Below, piece by piece: positions 52,721 through 64,000 of a DNA stretch of 64,000 nucleotides (its first letter is position 1; every line of letters starts with the position of its first letter). This stretch comes from Melastoma dodecandrum. Its lineage: Eukaryota > Streptophyta > Magnoliopsida > Myrtales > Melastomataceae. The notes under the pieces were generated by a model. It saw nothing but the letters and a program-made list of their open reading frames with translations, ran no database searches and was not told the DNA's origin. The translations under genes and the position numbers were made by a program. The stretch is from assembly GCA_029817715.1 (NCBI GenBank), contig JARUPY010000602.1, forward strand, positions 17,501-81,500. The letters are read 5' to 3'.

Positions 52721-52997
52721 GATTTTTTGTTAAGGTAAATTGATTTGAGAGCTCAAAAATAGTTACATAATTCTCTAGGCATTCCGTAAGCAGCCTTGAG
52801 ATAGTGCTAGCCTATGAAAACACTAACCTAGAACCTGTCTAAAAAGAAATGTCGGCCGAGCTAATCCAGGCCCATCTCCGCTATTAAGTACGCCTTAAGC
52901 CATTCCTTTAAATGGGCCACCCCTAAGCCTATGCCCAGAATTACAACCCATGTAAAAAATCACAAGGCTACAAAACCAATAACCAGTCCCAAATGTT
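52721..52997 (-). mobile_element. Retroelement 3' tail (TTACCTTAAC type), right-arm copy
   Basis: Mirror of 9345-9621. Confidence 0.55.
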
Positions 52998-55111
52998 TGC
53001 AGGCATGCTAATTATGTACACAAATTACCAGTGAAATCGGCTTCCTGGGCCTTTCCTTGCCGATCTTCCTACTGATCTGCTCGATTCCGCCAAGGACCTC
53101 ATCAACAAGGTGCTCCAATCCTTATATAATCAGCCGAGTTTTTCTCCAGGGACCACTCCTCAGAGTTTGTTTCGGTAGCATCCTCATCCTGAGGGCTTGA
53201 CTCCAGGGAATTGTTATTGCAGCTCACCCCCGCCGAAGCCAACGTCTTGCTTCTGCTACCAGGTAGGTGTTCGTAAAATTCCAAAATGCCGGATCCTCCC
53301 AGTCCTCAATAGTCATGCCCATAGCGCCATTACCCTTACATCAGACCTCCCTGTAGTACGCTGGTTTTGCTCACTAGTGCTCTTTCCATCCACTTCCCCT
53401 TGGTTGTTCCCTTCGTTCCGTTGCATTCCCCCCTACGTTCTTCTTCCCATTTGCCTCCCCTCCTTGCCGTAGTGTGGACGACCTTTCCTTGCTAGGCTGA
53501 TCAGCCATCCTTACGAGCAAAATTTGTTTCATTTAAGCTATACGCGTCATCTTCTCATACATGGATCGCTGTAGCTTATCCGCAAGTAGCAGCCACCCTA
53601 GGGATAAAGCCTCCACTCCGGTTTGGCAACCCGAACTATCAAATGCACTGCAGAATTTCCTGTATAAGCTCCCATAGCTTGATTTAAGCCTCTTCCTCTG
53701 CAAGATGAAGACGATCCGTCAAAGTGGCCACACATCTTCTGGGTTGTTCATGATCAAGCATGAACCTCACCCTCCGTGCTGGTTTTGTCACCTTGGGCTG
53801 ATTGATGAGTTTGTCAGGGCTTTCAGGCAGGTGGAGTGGAGAATCCTCCCTAATAAGGTGCACCTGCAGGAATTCCTCGGGTGAGTGGGGCGGAGAGTCC
53901 TCCCTGTTGAAGCGCACCTGCAACGTGTTGGGTTGGAGGAATTCCTTGTTCTCCGCAGCTAGCCTTCTAAGGTGCCTACGTCTCAGTCTTGCTTGTTTCC
54001 TATCAAGCGGCTTAGGTCTAAGATTGTACCGCCCCAGGCGTTAATCTTCCAATATAGCCCACCATTCTTTCCATGCCTTGGGTTCATCCTCCAAGTTAAA
54101 CCTATCCTCGCCTGGAGCCCTGTTGAAGGAATAGAGGAAGACCAACTGGGGCCCATATTTTAACTTTGCTAATGGCCACCATAACTCATTCAGTTTCCCT
54201 AGGCTCATCCTGACGCTCCGAAACTCTTTCATGTTGCCTTTGGCCACCGTTTCCCCTATACGCGTATAAAGTAGCAATATCATCTTCAAAAGTTTGCCCT
54301 CTCCATCGTCCTACATCTCCAGATCATCCCAACGGATGTAATTATTCGTTTCATCCCACTCATTCGGCCCTTTGGGTCTGCCCCTTGCCTCCAATTTAGT
54401 ACACGATCAGCGCCTCCTCTCCTATACAGAGCACCCCACCTCCATTCATCTCTAAACCCATGTCTAGACTTTCACAATCGCCTTCACCAAAGCCGTAACA
54501 AACATATGGGTCCTCCTTTGCTGCTTTCTGAGCTCCCCTCGGGTCTTCATCCATAGATATTAACCAACACGCAAAGCAGTCCGAATCATATTCCGTGGTT
54601 ACAGAATCAAAACCAAGTCTTGAGTCACATTTTAAAGCCCCACCCATCCCCTCGAGGATCATGGCATTTCCCTTTCCCGGCCGACATTCCATATGGCCTT
54701 AATTCTTTACTACTTTCTGAGTCGCACGAGATTACCTGGATGACAGCTTGGGATGGCGGCTGAGTTTGCCAGTTCTCCCCCGATCTTCGCGGTGCTTGTC
54801 TCCTGGTGATCACCATCCTCGTTTCCGTTTGCATTGCGCTGCCTTCTGGTTGGTGACGACCCTCCAACTTCAAAGCCCTACCCCTGACCTGGATCCCCCC
54901 GCATCTGTTTGGGTGACCTTGTACCCTAGCAAGAGCAACCCTTCCTCCCCTCTTGATTTATGGCCTCAAGGCGAGCCTTCCTCTTCCCCAAATTTAGATG
55001 GCCCCATATCATGCTTTCATGCACAAACATGTCCCCGGTGATTTTCATTGGGCTTAGTGGCCTACCCCATGTTTCTTACCTTGTTGGGCCTGCTTCACAT
55101 TACTTACCAAG
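52998..55111 (-). other. Unresolved, probably degenerate retroelement DNA, right-arm copy
   Basis: Mirror of 7231-9344; the short frames translate identically, so the arms are very close here. No domain recognised. Confidence 0.4.
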
Positions 55112-55932
55112 TCACCCATCACAACATCCTAAATGCTTGCACTGCTACACTTCCTGCAGAAGACATCGCACCACTTGCCCGTCGTTTACATCGCTCTATC
55201 CATATATGATAGAGCAATACTACAACCACATTGGCGTTCCTACTTGCACCTCTCACTCCAATTATGGAAGATTGCAGCCGCACTAGGTCATCCCATGTGG
55301 TACTAAAGAAATTGTAACTCTGTTCTCGCCGGCTGGAGTTACACTTCGGAGGCGGTCATCTTTTGGCCAGATGTTGGGAGGATGCGTTTATTACCTTTGG
55401 ATGGAGCGGAACAAGCGGAGGGTTGGCGAGCGTTTGCTACCTCCTAGGACACTTGCTTCGTTTATTCTTTCCTCGCTACCTTGGACGTAGTGTGATTTCT
55501 TTATTTCGTTACATATTTTGGTGTACGTAGATATGGTGTTGCGGTTTTGATTTCCAGGGGTATGTCCCCGTGATCTTTATACAAACTTTTTTTTTGGGTT
55601 ATAGAGTATTACTTATAAAAAATAAATTATATCTCAGCATCCAACCAAGGTGATCCCAGATCTTCCTGACGAAATCACAATGGAAGAATAAATAATCCCT
55701 TGTTTCTACAGCACGATGGAAAAATACACATGCTGTAGAAGCCCACAGACCCTTCTGGTACCAGAATTGAGCCATACGTAGCTTCCCTTTAGCTGCCAGC
55801 TAGACTAGGAAAGAATACCTCGGAGGAATTTCTTTATTCCAAACCCACTCACTCCAGTCTACCTTCAGCCTTTTTGTCCCTAGTAGATCCCAAGCTTCCT
55901 TAATTGAAAAGAGCCCACGGCTCTTACCAAGC
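55112..55932 (-). mobile_element. zf-RVT LINE fragment, right-arm copy, with nested element
   Basis: Mirror of 6410-7230, split by the opposite-strand LINE-A copy at 55312-55622. Confidence 0.8.
55312..55622 (+). mobile_element. Nested 5'-truncated LINE-A copy, right arm
   Basis: Plus-strand mirror of 6720-7030: starts near CTCTGTTCTCGCCGGCTGG, ends with the hairpin GGGGTATGTCCCC and a TTACTTAT(A)n tail. Confidence 0.85.
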
Positions 55933-55966
55933 CAAATTAAACCAATTCTTTATACGGTTTATGATT

Positions 55967-56065
55967 TTTTTGTAGTTAAAATTCATTAATAGAAAAGAAC
56001 AGTCAAGCTGTTACATAAAGGCTTTAGCATCATCCTAAATCAGTCATCAAACTATCAAGGCTGTT
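55967..56065 (-). mobile_element. Retroelement 3' tail with poly-A, right-arm copy
   Basis: Mirror of 6277-6375. Confidence 0.6.
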
Positions 56066-56380
56066 CTACCCATTCGTCTCATCACTCACTTTCGTCGGAT
56101 CAGACAACACTACACCATCATCCCTCGTCAACGGCAAAACCACATTCCTATTATGACGACGATTCATCGTGAAAAAAATAGGCCGTGTTCCGATTCCCGA
56201 GGTAACACGCGTCTTCTGGCGCAGCATGCTTTCCTCCAGCCAGGCCAGGTAACTGAATCTGGCAGCGGCAGCACTCTCTACAAGCGACACTTCTCCATGC
56301 GATTCTTGGGCCAACAGCTCAGACTGGATCTCCTCAAGATGCGACCTAGCCTCACCAACTCGCGTTGACAACCCGTCAAG
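56066..56380 (-). mobile_element. LINE-A ORF2 linker fragment, right-arm copy
   Basis: Mirror of 5962-6276; identical translation. Confidence 0.88.
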
Positions 56381-56384
56381 CTTA

Positions 56385-56458
56385 TTTGTTTAGGGTTTAA
56401 GATTCAGGATTCAGGATTCAGGGTTTAGGGTTTAGGGTTTTAGGGATTAGGGTTTAGT
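56385..56458 (-). repeat. Telomere-like array T1, right-arm copy
   Basis: Mirror of 5884-5957. Confidence 0.9.
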
Positions 56459-56727
56459 TTGAAACTTAACTCCCCCTTTGGATTGATGCTTGCCGTTTCT
56501 CCGGGGAATTCAAATTGGAATGGGCCCTGAGGGAGAACTGACATAACCTTTGTCCCCATCCCAGATGAAATCACAGATTTCGAGTGAACCTGTATAATTT
56601 CATTGCTATGACAAGGTAGAGCAGTCATGACAGAGTCCACGATAAGTCCGTTATTTTTGTCGTTTCTTGGGCAGTTGTTCTTTTAAAATTGGATTAATTT
56701 TTCTGTGACTGAACTTTTGTTCGGTAT

Positions 56728-57448
56728 ATGCTGGCAACACTAAATACTTGTGCACAAGAGCGTGGGATACCAGGGGGCGCTGAGTTTTTCGAGAGTGATG
56801 TCGGCTCTTAGAACGATCAGTATAGGGAGTTTTTCCTAGACTGGTACTACAGAAGCCTGATTTTCCATGGAGAGAGAATATTTAGGGAAGCCGAGACAAT
56901 ATTTAGAGGAGTAGAGGTTTGCATGTCAGCAAAGTTGGAAGCCTTGCCTTACTCCTATGACTCTCCTCATGAATTGACTTCAGGCTATCTTAACACGCTG
57001 TTGACGGTTAATTTCCTGTGGATCACGCGATTGCTCGGTCAGTATGGATTTGGGCTGTGCTGCACATGGATTGAGCTGTTAGATAGAGAAACCATACAGA
57101 TGCATGCGGCCGAAGCGATTTTCAAGCCGCTGTTTTTTGCGGCTAGGCTCTGTGATGTACTGGTGGAGGGTCAGAGCACGGTGACAAATTTCCAAGAAGC
57201 TTCGTTTGAGAGGATTGTGAGGATGTCGAAGTACTACTCTTGGGATGGATTGGGGAAGCATTCAACATCCTTCAATGTTGTGAGGATGGATAAGAGGATG
57301 TTTTGAGTACGGGAACTGGGTGCGTTTCACTAGATTCGTGAGACAGATGTCAGTGGCAAGTATATTCCGGGCGAGACAATGCGCAGCGGACATCATAAGT
57401 TCATTGGTTGATGTTGCGAGAACTGGATTGGCATGTGGATACTGCTAA
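56728..57448 (+). pseudogene. Beta-amylase-like C-terminal fragment, right-arm copy
   Basis: Plus-strand mirror of 4894-5614; same in-frame stop after FESDVGS and same frame break before YGNWVRFTRFVRQMS. Confidence 0.62.
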
Positions 57449-58997
57449 GGGTGAGGGTGAGGGTAAACTTCTCATTAACCCTTTTCTTTTAACACTGATG
57501 TAATGTTAATGTTAATGTATTTACACTAGTGATTGTAAATACACATAAATGAATACCCTTGGTAAGTATTTATTTATTATTCTATTCTTCATTGCTAAAT
57601 TCCGTTTTTTGTTTAATATAATCAAGAGAGAGGGATATTGCTTACATTTTCAAAGAAGTGTAATTGATCATATCATGCGTATGAGTAACTAAACTAACTG
57701 CTAATGCATGGTTTACTATCCGTAAACGTGAGAAGAGGAGTGCTAATGTTATTAGTCATTTGGAGGTTAGTTTGCCGTGGGGAGATGTTGTTTGCGTTTT
57801 CTTAGTAACACTTTAGGGTGGATTGGATTGATTTTGTGGCAGTGTTTTGTTTACCATTTGCAGGTTGAAAAAAGCATAACACTTGAAGAATTAGGAAACA
57901 ACTCAAGAAATGTCAAGTGTGTAGAAAAGTGTTTTACCTAATTTCTAACTTCTAAGAAGAACGTAGAAAAAAAAGCTTTCTAACTTCCTTTATTTAGTTC
58001 ATCCCATCCATTTTTAGTTATTGAAAAAAGGGGCTGACCTTACCAATGTTTATCCTCTTTTTGAATTTTACTTAGTAATTTCATTCCTCCACGAGACACA
58101 TAACACAAAACGATCACACTTAATATTTGAATGTCTTCATCCTCCCTCCATTTTTCCCTGATGACACAAATATTTTAAATTGTTGACCCCCGAGAGTCCA
58201 ATCAATGTTATTGAATATATAGAAGTTGGTCAAAAATCAATTTGATGTACGGTCTATCTATGGTACAGTTTTATCTGTCTTGTTTTAATAGGATAAACAT
58301 TTTTGTCAATTACTTGCCCCTATCACCTTCTTCACTATTCCGTGTCAATTATTCATCCCATTGTGTAATCTCATCATCCTATAATGTTTTTTTTATCTTA
58401 TTTTTAGAATAAGATTCTTTGTATATTTTTAATATGAATCGTTAGGGATGACGGAAATATATTTCTTCCCCTATGCACTGGGTAAAAAAAAACAGAGAGA
58501 TTGATATTATTCTTTGAGATGAGATAAATAATGTGGTGCACTGAGAGTTGTTGGTGGCCACAAGATTATTACTAACACGATTTCCCCTTGGACAAGTTAT
58601 TAGTTTTAGATCAGCCAGCCTCTTAACGATTTCCTCTAAGAACTGGTACCTCCCCTGTACATATGTTGAATTTCGAATGTCGCAAAATGGACGATGGGTT
58701 TCAATCACCTTGTGTTATATGAACATTATGTTACGTGGGTCAAGGGAATATGCCTGCATGCATGCTTGCATGGACACTACATGCACAACGCTTTTTCAAA
58801 CATTAGACGTAGTGCACATAGTTTTGTTTTCTTCTCTCTTTAAAAGTCTTTTTGTGTTATCCATTGGTTTGGCTTTCCAGTCAACGGCAGCTGCATGTTT
58901 AGCAGACAACATCCCATTATTATCAGTAATAGCACCCATAGGATTTGTCAATTCTAAAACTTACCCATCTCAGATTATCTTACACCCAATTCTCGCG
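57449..58997. other. AT-rich intergenic DNA, right arm
   Basis: Mirror of 3345-4893; no supported gene. Confidence 0.5.
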
Positions 58998-59000
58998 TAT

Positions 59001-59008
59001 TATATAAA
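59001..59008 (+). promoter_or_regulatory. Putative TATA box of the pectinesterase remnant, right arm
   Basis: TATATAAA about 90 bp before the ATG at 59097. Confidence 0.5.
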
Positions 59009-59096
59009 CCCATAACCCCCCCTGCTCATATCCACAACTCATCCCATCATTCCAGAAATACTTCATTTCATATCAAAATTATTTTGCAAACGTATC

Positions 59097-59843
59097 ATGA
59101 TTCATACTGGTAGTATTATTCTCATCCGCACCATTCTGGCTTACTCCCAACAACATGATCTCAAATCATGGTGCGACAACACTCCCTACCCGCAACCCTG
59201 CCTGTATTACCTGTCTAGCCACCTCAGTCTCAACGCTTCCATTGCCCAAAAGCCTGACTTCATCGCACTCTCCATCCGCCTGGCCCTGGACCGAGCCAGT
59301 CTTGCTCGATATCACACCCACTCCCTAGGCTCCTAGTGCCGTGACGAGAATGAGAAGGCCGCATGGTACGATTGCCTCAGGCTCTACGACGAAACCATCC
59401 TGAGGTTTAACCATACAGTCGGTCTCCAATGCACACAAATGGACGCCCAGACGTGGCTCAGCACTGCACTAACCAACCTCGAGACATGCCATGCGGGGTT
59501 CGCGGACCTCGGTGTGGCCGACTATGTTTTCCCCATGATGTCCAATAATGTTTCGAAGTTGATCAGCAACACTTTGGCTTTGAACTATGCCCCGTATAGT
59601 CTCTCGGCTGAATACTCTGGCAGGCTCCCAACATGGTTGAAGCCTGGCGACCAGAAGCTCCTTCAGGCTTCATTGCCAGCTTCGCAAGAAAATATAGTGG
59701 TTGCACAGGATGGCTCAGGAAATTACAAGACAATCAATGAGGCGATAACTGCAACATCAAAGCGGTGCATCTCGCTACATAATCTACATAAAGACAGGTG
59801 TATGGCTGATGAGTGTATGGGAGATGAAGAGGTCGTATCATGA
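59097..59843 (+). pseudogene. Pectin methylesterase remnant, right-arm copy
   Basis: Mirror of 2499-3245 with the same TAG and frameshift; one difference near the end (EEVVS for EEVIS). Confidence 0.88.
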
Positions 59844-60502
59844 GTGAATCCCAGCGACGTCCCTGATCCAAGCAAGGCACCTTTACAGTTTTTTCTTCGT
59901 GAATAAGTTATTGTTGGTTGAGTTGTTGAGGAACAAGACTGGATTTTTATTTGTTGGGTATCATCGATGACTTAAGCTAGCAAAATGTAATTTTGGATTG
60001 TAAACTAAATGTAATGAGCAGTAAATAGCTCAAGCACTCTACCCTAAACCCATTGTCATGGAAGCTGAGCAGACCACGAGATTCTCAATGCGGAAGACTT
60101 GAGGGATGGTAGGTCCAAGTTTGACAGATTAATTTTTTGCATGACAATCAAGTCTTAATAAACACCGCTTATTGGCAAAATTCATTTATAGGAAATCTTT
60201 ATATTGCAGTGGATGTATTGCAAGTGGGTAACTTTTTCCTTATATTTCAAAGCTCCAGTTGTTGACATTGAATGCATATAATAAATTTGCTGGTCATAAA
60301 TTCAATGACAATATTTTCTCCTTGTCATGATATGCCAATCTCAGGCCATGCTATTGAGATCTTCTTGCCATTATACTTGATGAATGCTCAACTGTTTGTT
60401 GGATTTTATTTTTGATTTATTGTGATACTTGAAAAACTTTCTCATCTATTTTGAAAGAGCCCTTGAAGTTATGCTAAAATCCGCATTGCCCTTTGTTTTC
60501 AG
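59844..60502. other. AT-rich intergenic DNA, right arm
   Basis: Mirror of 1840-2498; nothing recognised. Confidence 0.5.
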
Positions 60503-62261
60503 CCTATCAAATCTTATCCATTTTACGCAAACCATGTTCTGAGGAGAATGGTGTCTCTCCATCTTCTGATGCAAGCAAAGGAATGACTGCCTTTACAGTA
60601 AACAAGCTACATAATCTGGAAAATCCCATGACAGATTCTTCAGACAATGGCTCATAAACAGTCCCAAACGAAGCCAATCCCTTAGAGATTGTTGACCTCT
60701 GTACTTCTGAATTTGGTACGGCCTTTAAAATCTCTGAGCTTATTCAACGCTATTTGTTGCAACGCTATTCTTTAGTTTATAACACTAGACATTTTCCCGT
60801 CGTATGGATCAAATCATGATATTATATAAGCTCACATAAGCCTCATCTTTGTTTTAATTGTAGCACCAGTTGAATACCCTGAAAGTCAATTACGACCAAA
60901 CTTACAGGTTGAAAACCTTGACAATCTTTTCTATTGTTTTGTTTAGAGGATTGCTCTAGAACATTGAACTGGTCTGTAAATAGTGAAATGCATCTCAAAT
61001 TCACCTCTCTGGCAAGTTGCCACTATGATGATCCTATCTCAGATAACCTAAGGGTCCTCATCTCTCTTGAAACTTCTAGACGCATAAATAATTAGACCCA
61101 TTTGGGTGGGGTGTAAAAGGAATCAAGTGGCGGTAATCTGGGCCGGTCCTTTCTTTAATAAGATCTGCCTTTTGATTTTTTGATTTTCTCTATTAGGACT
61201 GCCATATATAATTTTCTTCCTGAATTTCATATGCTAGGGATATAATAATTATTTTGCAGCATTTTTATATCAATGAATCCGATGCTCGAGGCAGCCAATC
61301 TGTTCCCAGAGCATCAACACCAAGTCATCATCTTAGCCATTCTGGTGAAGTGAGCACCTTTGGACCAGTCAAACCTGATCCAGAAATGCACATCGAGTTT
61401 CCTAGTTTCGATCTTGGATTCTGAACCAGGGGCGATGTTTTAACCAGAAAAGTCATCTCATTGATCTCGTTAGCTTCAGCAGCAGTAACAAGATAACTTT
61501 TGAAAAATCGGCTGAGCAGGATAGATATTATGATTTTTCTCTTACCTTCCTAGCAACTTGACTTGTTAAACAGTTAAAAGTATCGGCAAGATTCTTTTAG
61601 AAAATTGACAGAACATGTTGCACGTTTCAACAATTTGAAAATCATATGATTGGCTTGTATTGTCGTTCAGACACGTTCCATATTACAATCCTACCAAGAG
61701 AAAATTCATTGATAGCACTTATTTCATATGAACCATCTAATCATCAAAAGCTTACCCTAAAAAAATAATAATCTGGCTTGCAGCTTGCAAATGTAGCTTT
61801 TGGCTTCCCCCACACTTCTTGGGAATTTTACGTGTACAATACAATCTGTTTTACTTCTTCGATGATCTATGAATGGTAAGCAGGCTTCAAACAGGCATCT
61901 ATTCTTGATAGTGTAATGTATATCCCCTCTCTTGGCATCCGTTTCAGCTCTCCCGATTGTGGGAGACATTTTGGGAGATGACCTCTTGGGATCTGACGGG
62001 GATTGAATCAGGCAGAAAGTTGACAACATTGAAGTGTGAGCATCGGGGCAGTTATTTCATTTGGTGGTAACCGCACATAATCTATACTCTGGATTAAGCC
62101 TTACCCGACATGTTTGTGAAGCAGTTGAGATCGGGGAGGTGGATCTATCTTTGAGAGATGTTGTCAGTGGGAGGAACCTAAGTGGGGATGAGGATCTTTT
62201 ACCCGTGTGCAAAGGTACATTGCCACGACAAAATGGTAGCAAGCAACTGATGGAGTGGTAA
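60503..62261 (+). pseudogene. Exon remnants of an unidentified spliced gene, right-arm copy
   Basis: Plus-strand mirror of 81-1839. Acceptors precede 60503, 60947, 61260, 61784 and 61948. The internal stops are the same as in the left arm. Further exons may lie beyond 62261: the frame at 62306-62400 (TREWVTRLVVKQRESG) is open but unconfirmed. Confidence 0.4.
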
Positions 62262-62341
62262 GCTCCACCATCTATGCAGGTATTGACCTGATTTCCCATT
62301 AGATTATTTGCTTCCAAAGGAGAACAAGGGAGTGGGTAACG

Positions 62342-63969
62342 AGGCTTGTCGTGAAACAGAGGGAGAGTGGCAGCTCCTGTTTCATGGTAATAGCCTTTTA
62401 CTAATAGGACTATCATACTTACACGAAGACAAAAATATAAGTCCCCGCAAGATTCGATCTCAGGAGAAAATACCCAACAACTGATTCCGAGATCTCTCCG
62501 CTTTCATCCCCCTCTACTTCTACAATTAAAATAAGTTTTCCTTCATGATTAGGCTTGATCGAGAGAATGTTAGTCTGCTTAGCAGATCCTATTCAATGCC
62601 TGGGATATGGGATGCCTTGCCTGATACTGCCTTCTCCGTTTGCATGATCTCGGCATGTTCGAATCCTCTGTGGTCACCATCCATATTTTAATGAAAAAAT
62701 GAAATCGTCAGGTTATGTGAGATCTGCCAAAATATTTTTGTTTTTTGTTTGCTATTCCATTCTACATCAATCTGGTTTAGGCTGGAAAGGCGAAGCCCCT
62801 TAGACGAGAGATCCTCTAACAAGAGCATCAACCTTATACACAAGGGAACTCGAGTATAAACCGTTAGTATAGTGAACACAAGGAGGGTGACAATTTTGTG
62901 TTTGCCTGTGAGGTAGTCTGTATCCTATCTTTAATGACTTTCTTTTAAAAGTTTTTGATATTCGGTTCTAATTTGTATAGTTGTAATTGGTTTCAGCCTT
63001 GTAGCTATGGTTCTATTTCTATTGCAATTGATATAAAACCTTTTTCTCGGGAGGGTTATGAGATTAATTCAGCCTTTATGAGAAATTTCTACCTTGGAAG
63101 CTCGGTATTGTTCTGGACTTTGTTTGTTTTCTTGTTTTGTTATTGGTTTATGAACTAACATTTTCTTTTACGGAGTATCAGTGCTGGTTGGTGTGAGTCG
63201 TGGAGATGTTGCGGGACGCTGAATGCCGAGTGGCATATGGGGGTATATCGTACCACTTGGTCTGGTCGTGCCGATTTAAAAGAGTGATGCGTCGGCAATG
63301 CCGTCACAGTATGTACGGATGCACCATGCTCTCCATATTGAGCATAGTGGCTTGAAGCAATCTGCCTTTGAGTACTCCTACACGAGGGATGGTTTTCCGC
63401 ATCTTGTGACCTCGATTCTGGTGAATTCTTCATCCTTTTTTACCAAATTGGATTATACGATGTTGCTAATGGATTCACGTTTTCTTTCTCTAGTGGGATA
63501 ATGGGGAGCATCGTAAGCTGCGGATTGGCTACTCTGTAAGGTTTAGCCTAAAGAAGTAAACGTTCGTGCATGGATGTTGTTGATATTAGAGAGCCTTCTT
63601 TAGCTTTGGAGTCCGTAATATTACGACTGCGGTTGCTGTGTGGATATTTTGAACTGCCGGCTGTGTGGACATTTTGAAAATTACAATCCGTTAACCATGG
63701 TAGGTTTTCTGATACAGGAGACAAAAACACGCCAGACGCACGCACGTGTCATACAAGGTATACGACGATTTAGGGCAATGGTTATTAGGTGTCGCAATAT
63801 AAATAAAGTCCGTGAACTGTCTGTAAACACACTGTAATCAAGTGTTTAATGTTCCAATAGCAGTAAGCATCCTATTCTTGCTGTAATCTTTTGTTAAGTT
63901 TTCCGGCACCCACAATTTATTTTCGTTACTGTATCATTCGCACGCGTTGGTTTCAATTCCTACGGTTTA
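62342..63969. other. Flank outside the visible palindrome; no confident gene
   Basis: Several short frames occur (for example 63298-63501, plus strand, with HSGLKQSAFEYSYTRDGF) but none matches a family I know. It may contain the continuation of the decayed gene upstream, or an old retroelement. Whether the left arm also extends this far cannot be seen. Confidence 0.4.
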
Positions 63970-64000
63970 TTTTAGGGTTTAGGGTCTAGGGTCAGGGGTC
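63970..64000 (-). repeat. Telomere-like array T8 at window end
   Basis: Four TTTAGGG/TCTAGGG/TCAGGGG units, continuing past the window edge. Confidence 0.75.

Larger units (their letters stand above)
32520..62341 (-). repeat. Right arm of giant palindrome
   Basis: Reverse complement of the left arm with these main differences: 2.77 kb missing at 44619-44622 (RFT1 exons 1-6 plus the LINE-A extreme 5' end), 55 bp more in LINE-A ORF2 (42031-42085), 20 bp more in the LINE-A leader, 36 bp more in the large telomere-like array, and scattered substitutions. It ends at 62341 only because the left arm is cut by the window edge. Confidence 0.97.

Noticed and set aside
1..62341. Simple hairpin-adapter read artefact as full explanation
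   Set aside because: The arms differ by several real-looking indels and substitutions, which a single self-folded molecule would not give; a haplotype fold-back remains possible and is kept in the findings.
62440..62520. Possible tRNA-like sequence
   Set aside because: No cloverleaf can be drawn with conserved A- and B-box positions.

Overview
The window is nuclear DNA of a flowering plant, species not determined. Host genes have canonical GT-AG introns, the satellite-like arrays are variants of the plant telomere unit CCCTAAA/TTTAGGG, and the mobile elements are plant L1-type LINEs (ORF1 with a DUF4283-like domain plus a CCHC knuckle; ORF2 with endonuclease, reverse transcriptase and zf-RVT domains). 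No bacterial, organellar, rRNA or CRISPR sequence was recognised.

The dominant feature is a giant inverted repeat. Positions 1-32490 reappear in reverse complement at 32520-62341, separated by a 29-bp spacer inside a LINE ORF2. The arms are nearly identical; several long reading frames are unchanged. They differ by a few substitutions, a 2.77-kb deletion in the right arm, a 55-bp deletion in the left arm, a 36-bp length difference in a telomere-like array and a 20-bp difference in a LINE leader. The left arm is cut by the window edge, so its outer boundary is not seen. Bases 62342-64000 lie outside the visible palindrome.

Left arm, outside to centre: pieces of an unidentified spliced gene (1-1840, minus); a broken pectin methylesterase (2499-3245, minus); a broken beta-amylase-like fragment (4894-5614, minus); a mosaic of 5'-truncated LINE fragments joined by telomere-like repeats (5884-11562); a 5'-half duplicate of RFT1 (11563-13244, minus); a QALGGH zinc-finger pseudogene (15027-15335, minus); a 240-bp telomere-like array; the most complete RFT1 gene (15575-19397, minus), whose 3' end runs into that array; a full-length 6.2-kb LINE (LINE-A, 20390-26584) with a target-site duplication; a second copy of the zinc-finger 3' end; more telomere-like DNA; and a second LINE (LINE-B, 27951-32490) interrupted by the palindrome centre. 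The right arm mirrors this, but lacks RFT1 exons 1-6.

History inferred from shared and unshared lesions: (1) a segment carrying the zinc-finger 3' end and the RFT1 5' end was duplicated, with telomere-like repeats at several junctions; (2) LINE-A inserted between one zinc-finger tail and RFT1, and LINE-B acquired a stop codon and a frameshift; (3) the whole block was inverted and duplicated about a point in LINE-B; (4) the arms then diverged slightly. A head-to-head mis-join of two haplotypes during assembly would give the same picture and must be excluded first. Only RFT1 in the left arm and LINE-A ORF2 in the right arm look close to intact.
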